Assembly (NCBI RefSeq): GCF_024679245.1
Contig: NC_090184.1
Location: 8,712,047-8,776,046 of the forward strand
Length of the DNA stretch: 64,000 nt
From: Pseudorasbora parva
Lineage: Eukaryota; Chordata; Actinopteri; Cypriniformes; Gobionidae
Direction of reading: 5' to 3'
The position numbers and the translations under genes are program-made. Shown here in pieces: positions 63,301 to 64,000 of this stretch. The number at the start of each line of letters is the position of its first letter. The stretch's first letter is position 1. The notes below the pieces were generated by a model. That model saw only the letters and a list, made by a program, of their open reading frames with translations, was not told the DNA's origin and ran no database searches.

Positions 63301-64000
63301 ACATTTATGCAGGCATTATCTAGAAGTCAGGAGGATAGCTTGGAAGTATTTCCATTACTTTGGATTTATAACATTACAGATGAGAATTTAAAAGTAAAAT
63401 GTAAGTCATGTCATTATATCGTTGCTTAATTTGACGTCATTCAAATGAAAATCTTAATTTCAGAAAATCCTCCAGGATGTGGGAAATGGAAAAGAATTCG
63501 TTCTTTCTTCAAGAGGGTATGGAAGGCTATGAAGAGTCCTGTCTGCTGCTGTCTCAGTAGTGCTGTGGATGTTGTGGAGCCTTTTTCCCCTGATCCTGAG
63601 CCATCATCATCTGCGTCAGATCACTCCGCCGTCAAGCCAAATGATGGTAAATCGCTGATCATTATTTCTCCAACATCATTTTAAACAGTATTGTCATCTT
63701 GTTTTTCACTGAAAATAATGCTCATGGCTTTTGAGGAAATATTTTTAAAAAAAATTTTTAGGTCATACATTTCATATTTTTCTGTTTGTTTTTCAGAGTC
63801 TTTTGAGTCTCTCTATAATGTGGGAGAGATGCTTGGATCCGGAGGATTTGGCAGCGTGTACAAGGGAACACGCAAATCTGATGGCAAAAAGGTAAATCTG
63901 ACTGAATTGTTCATTTTGCTCTTGAATGCATCAAAACATTTAAAACTAACTTTCTTTTTTGTTGCAGGTTGCCATCAAGCAGTTAAGCAAGATTGAAAAC
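54330..64000 (+). CDS. PIM-like serine/threonine kinase gene, 5' part (cut by window end)
   Basis: Exons predicted: 54330-54363, 54641-54913, B0 55005-55154, A1 55596-55697, B1 55789-56058, A2 57465-57566, B2 57659-57928, A3 58919-59020, B3 59113-59382, A4 60789-60890, B4 60983-61252, A5 62243-62344, B5 62437-62706, 63464-63646, 63797-63891, 63968-64000+. All splice in frame, with phase 1 until the kinase begins. The N-terminus would reach about 865 residues if every exon were used: Ser/acidic, low complexity, no membrane segment. Then comes 'KWKRIRSFFKRVWKAMKSP' and a PIM-type kinase start, 'LYNVGEMLGSGGFGSVYKG' (Gly-rich loop) and VAIK (ATP lysine). PIM kinases are constitutively active cytosolic Ser/Thr kinases, strongly amplified in cyprinids. 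Real exon usage, and whether array copies are skipped, is not known. Confidence 0.8.
54641..54913 (+). CDS. PIM-like gene exon 2 (B-like start plus A0 module)
   Basis: 91 codons. The 5' part 'GRSRSRRAAFSQTAG' resembles the start of the B exons. Residues such as 'FSQTAGREIWRLCSDD' and 'DPTQIQALSRYL' are unique. The 3' part 'GQADRRKMAWQSGGQQSSD' is an A module. An internal acceptor (tccacag at 54808) equals the one used by all later A exons and keeps phase. Confidence 0.7.
55005..55154 (+). CDS. PIM-like gene exon B0 (short B module)
   Basis: 50 codons: 'GHSRSRSGSDSFDWSCPPLP' then 'VEPTGTSNARNVQG' to 'NKTSTG'. It lacks the 40 codons found in B1-B5. Confidence 0.7.
55596..55697 (+). CDS. PIM-like gene exon A1
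   Basis: 34 codons: 'GQADRTLQSGSQQSSDDDEH' then a Ser run and KCSCIG. The acidic Ser stretch looks like a casein kinase 2 target. Acceptor tccacag, donor gtaaga. Confidence 0.7.
55789..56058 (+). CDS. PIM-like gene exon B1 (long B module)
   Basis: 90 codons: 'GHFGSRRTASTDSSLGIMSS', 'GSFNVIWRWSGDGLD', 'SDSFDWSCPPLPGQVP', ending NKTSTG. Intron A1-B1 is only 91 bp. Confidence 0.7.
56553..56576 (+). promoter_or_regulatory. CRE-like plus TATA-like motif in array spacer 1
   Basis: ATTACGTCA (CRE/ATF half) lies 14 bp before TATAAAG (56569-56575), in a stretch conserved in all four spacers. It could be an internal promoter; no nearby long ATG frame supports it. Confidence 0.3.
57465..57566 (+). CDS. 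PIM-like gene exon A2
   Basis: Same 34 codons as A1 at the protein level. Preceded by the MITE-half plus exon-2-derived intron segment. Confidence 0.65.
57659..57928 (+). CDS. PIM-like gene exon B2
   Basis: 90 codons. Differs from B1 by 'cgccgggcatc' in place of 'cgctgggcatc' and one later base (Cggaatg), changes shared with B4. Confidence 0.65.
58373..58396 (+). promoter_or_regulatory. CRE-like plus TATA-like motif in spacer 2
   Basis: Same arrangement, TATAAAG at 58389-58395. Confidence 0.3.
58919..59020 (+). CDS. PIM-like gene exon A3
   Basis: A module as above. Lies 3323 bp after A1, one higher-order period. Confidence 0.65.
59113..59382 (+). CDS. PIM-like gene exon B3
   Basis: 90 codons, apparently identical to B1, followed by the same long spacer type. 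Confidence 0.65.
59877..59900 (+). promoter_or_regulatory. CRE-like plus TATA-like motif in spacer 3
   Basis: Same arrangement, TATAAAG at 59893-59899. Confidence 0.3.
60789..60890 (+). CDS. PIM-like gene exon A4
   Basis: A module; 3324 bp after A2. Confidence 0.65.
60983..61252 (+). CDS. PIM-like gene exon B4
   Basis: 90 codons, apparently identical to B2, followed by the short spacer type. Confidence 0.65.
61697..61720 (+). promoter_or_regulatory. CRE-like plus TATA-like motif in spacer 4
   Basis: Same arrangement, TATAAAG at 61713-61719. Confidence 0.3.
62243..62344 (+). CDS. PIM-like gene exon A5
   Basis: Last A module; 3324 bp after A3. Confidence 0.65.
62437..62706 (+). CDS. PIM-like gene exon B5
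   Basis: Last B module. It has 'PPLPSPVPVEPTGTSNARN', so it shares Ala-Arg with B0 rather than Gly-Arg with B1-B4. This suggests that the array grew between B0 and B5. Confidence 0.65.
62707..63463. other. Intron between exon B5 and the pre-kinase exon
   Basis: Starts like the other array spacers ('agtgtaaagtgtacagacag'), then leaves the repeat after about 62900. The rest is unique AT-rich DNA ending in acceptor 'ttaatttcag'. Confidence 0.55.
63464..63646 (+). CDS. PIM-like gene pre-kinase exon
   Basis: 61 codons: a basic amphipathic stretch 'KWKRIRSFFKRVWKAMKSP', a Cys cluster (VCCCL) and acidic/Pro 'VVEPFSPDPEPSSS'. Basic-aromatic plus Cys could suit membrane association or acylation, which is my inference. 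Confidence 0.8.
63797..63891 (+). CDS. PIM-like gene kinase exon 1 (Gly-rich loop)
   Basis: 'ESFESLYNVGEMLGSGGFGS' then VYKGTRKSDGKK, containing GxGxxG of protein-kinase subdomain I. The LGSGGFGSVY phrase is typical of PIM kinases. Confidence 0.88.
63968..64000 (+). CDS. PIM-like gene kinase exon 2 (start only)
   Basis: VAIKQLSKIEN, with the subdomain II lysine. Cut by the window edge. Confidence 0.85.

Overview
This window looks like nuclear DNA of a cyprinid-type teleost. It has split vertebrate genes with long, AT-rich, repeat-filled introns. It also has fish-typical repeats: Tc1-like transposons, TTAA-flanked and foldback MITEs, a THAP-bearing Kolobok-type element, a 5S-rRNA-derived SINE and a Gypsy-type LTR element. 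All host genes read on the + strand.

Layout. (1) 1-8.7 kb: intronic or flanking repeats, then the last coding exon (7512-8281) of an AAK1/BMP2K-family kinase gene, probably bmp2k. (2) 8.7-12.5 kb: a spacer with a degenerate Tc1 copy and a CTCF-like site. (3) 12553-46526: the complete ddx51 gene for a DEAD-box RNA helicase of ribosome biogenesis. I join 16 coding exons that splice in frame to 667 codons with every helicase motif in order. Intron 11 is about 15.3 kb because an 11.3-kb LTR element (26327-37606, minus orientation, target duplication GATG) landed in an older MITE. That element has one long open frame for Gag, aspartic protease and partial integrase but no reverse transcriptase, and its 5' end is a patchwork. 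(4) 46.5-54.3 kb: intergenic nested MITEs and a 66-bp tandem repeat with X-box-like motifs. (5) 54330-64000: the 5' part of a PIM-like serine/threonine kinase gene, cut by the window edge. Before its kinase exons lies an array of alternating A and B exons, all phase 1-1. From A1 on the array is arranged as a 3.32-kb higher-order repeat.

The most interesting items are the PIM-like modular exon array with its visible duplication junction, and the composite LTR element lacking RT, which carries paired kappaB/E2F-like motifs in its LTRs and an array of CTCF-like motifs in its leader. No operon logic applies; the three genes are neighbours without an evident shared pathway.
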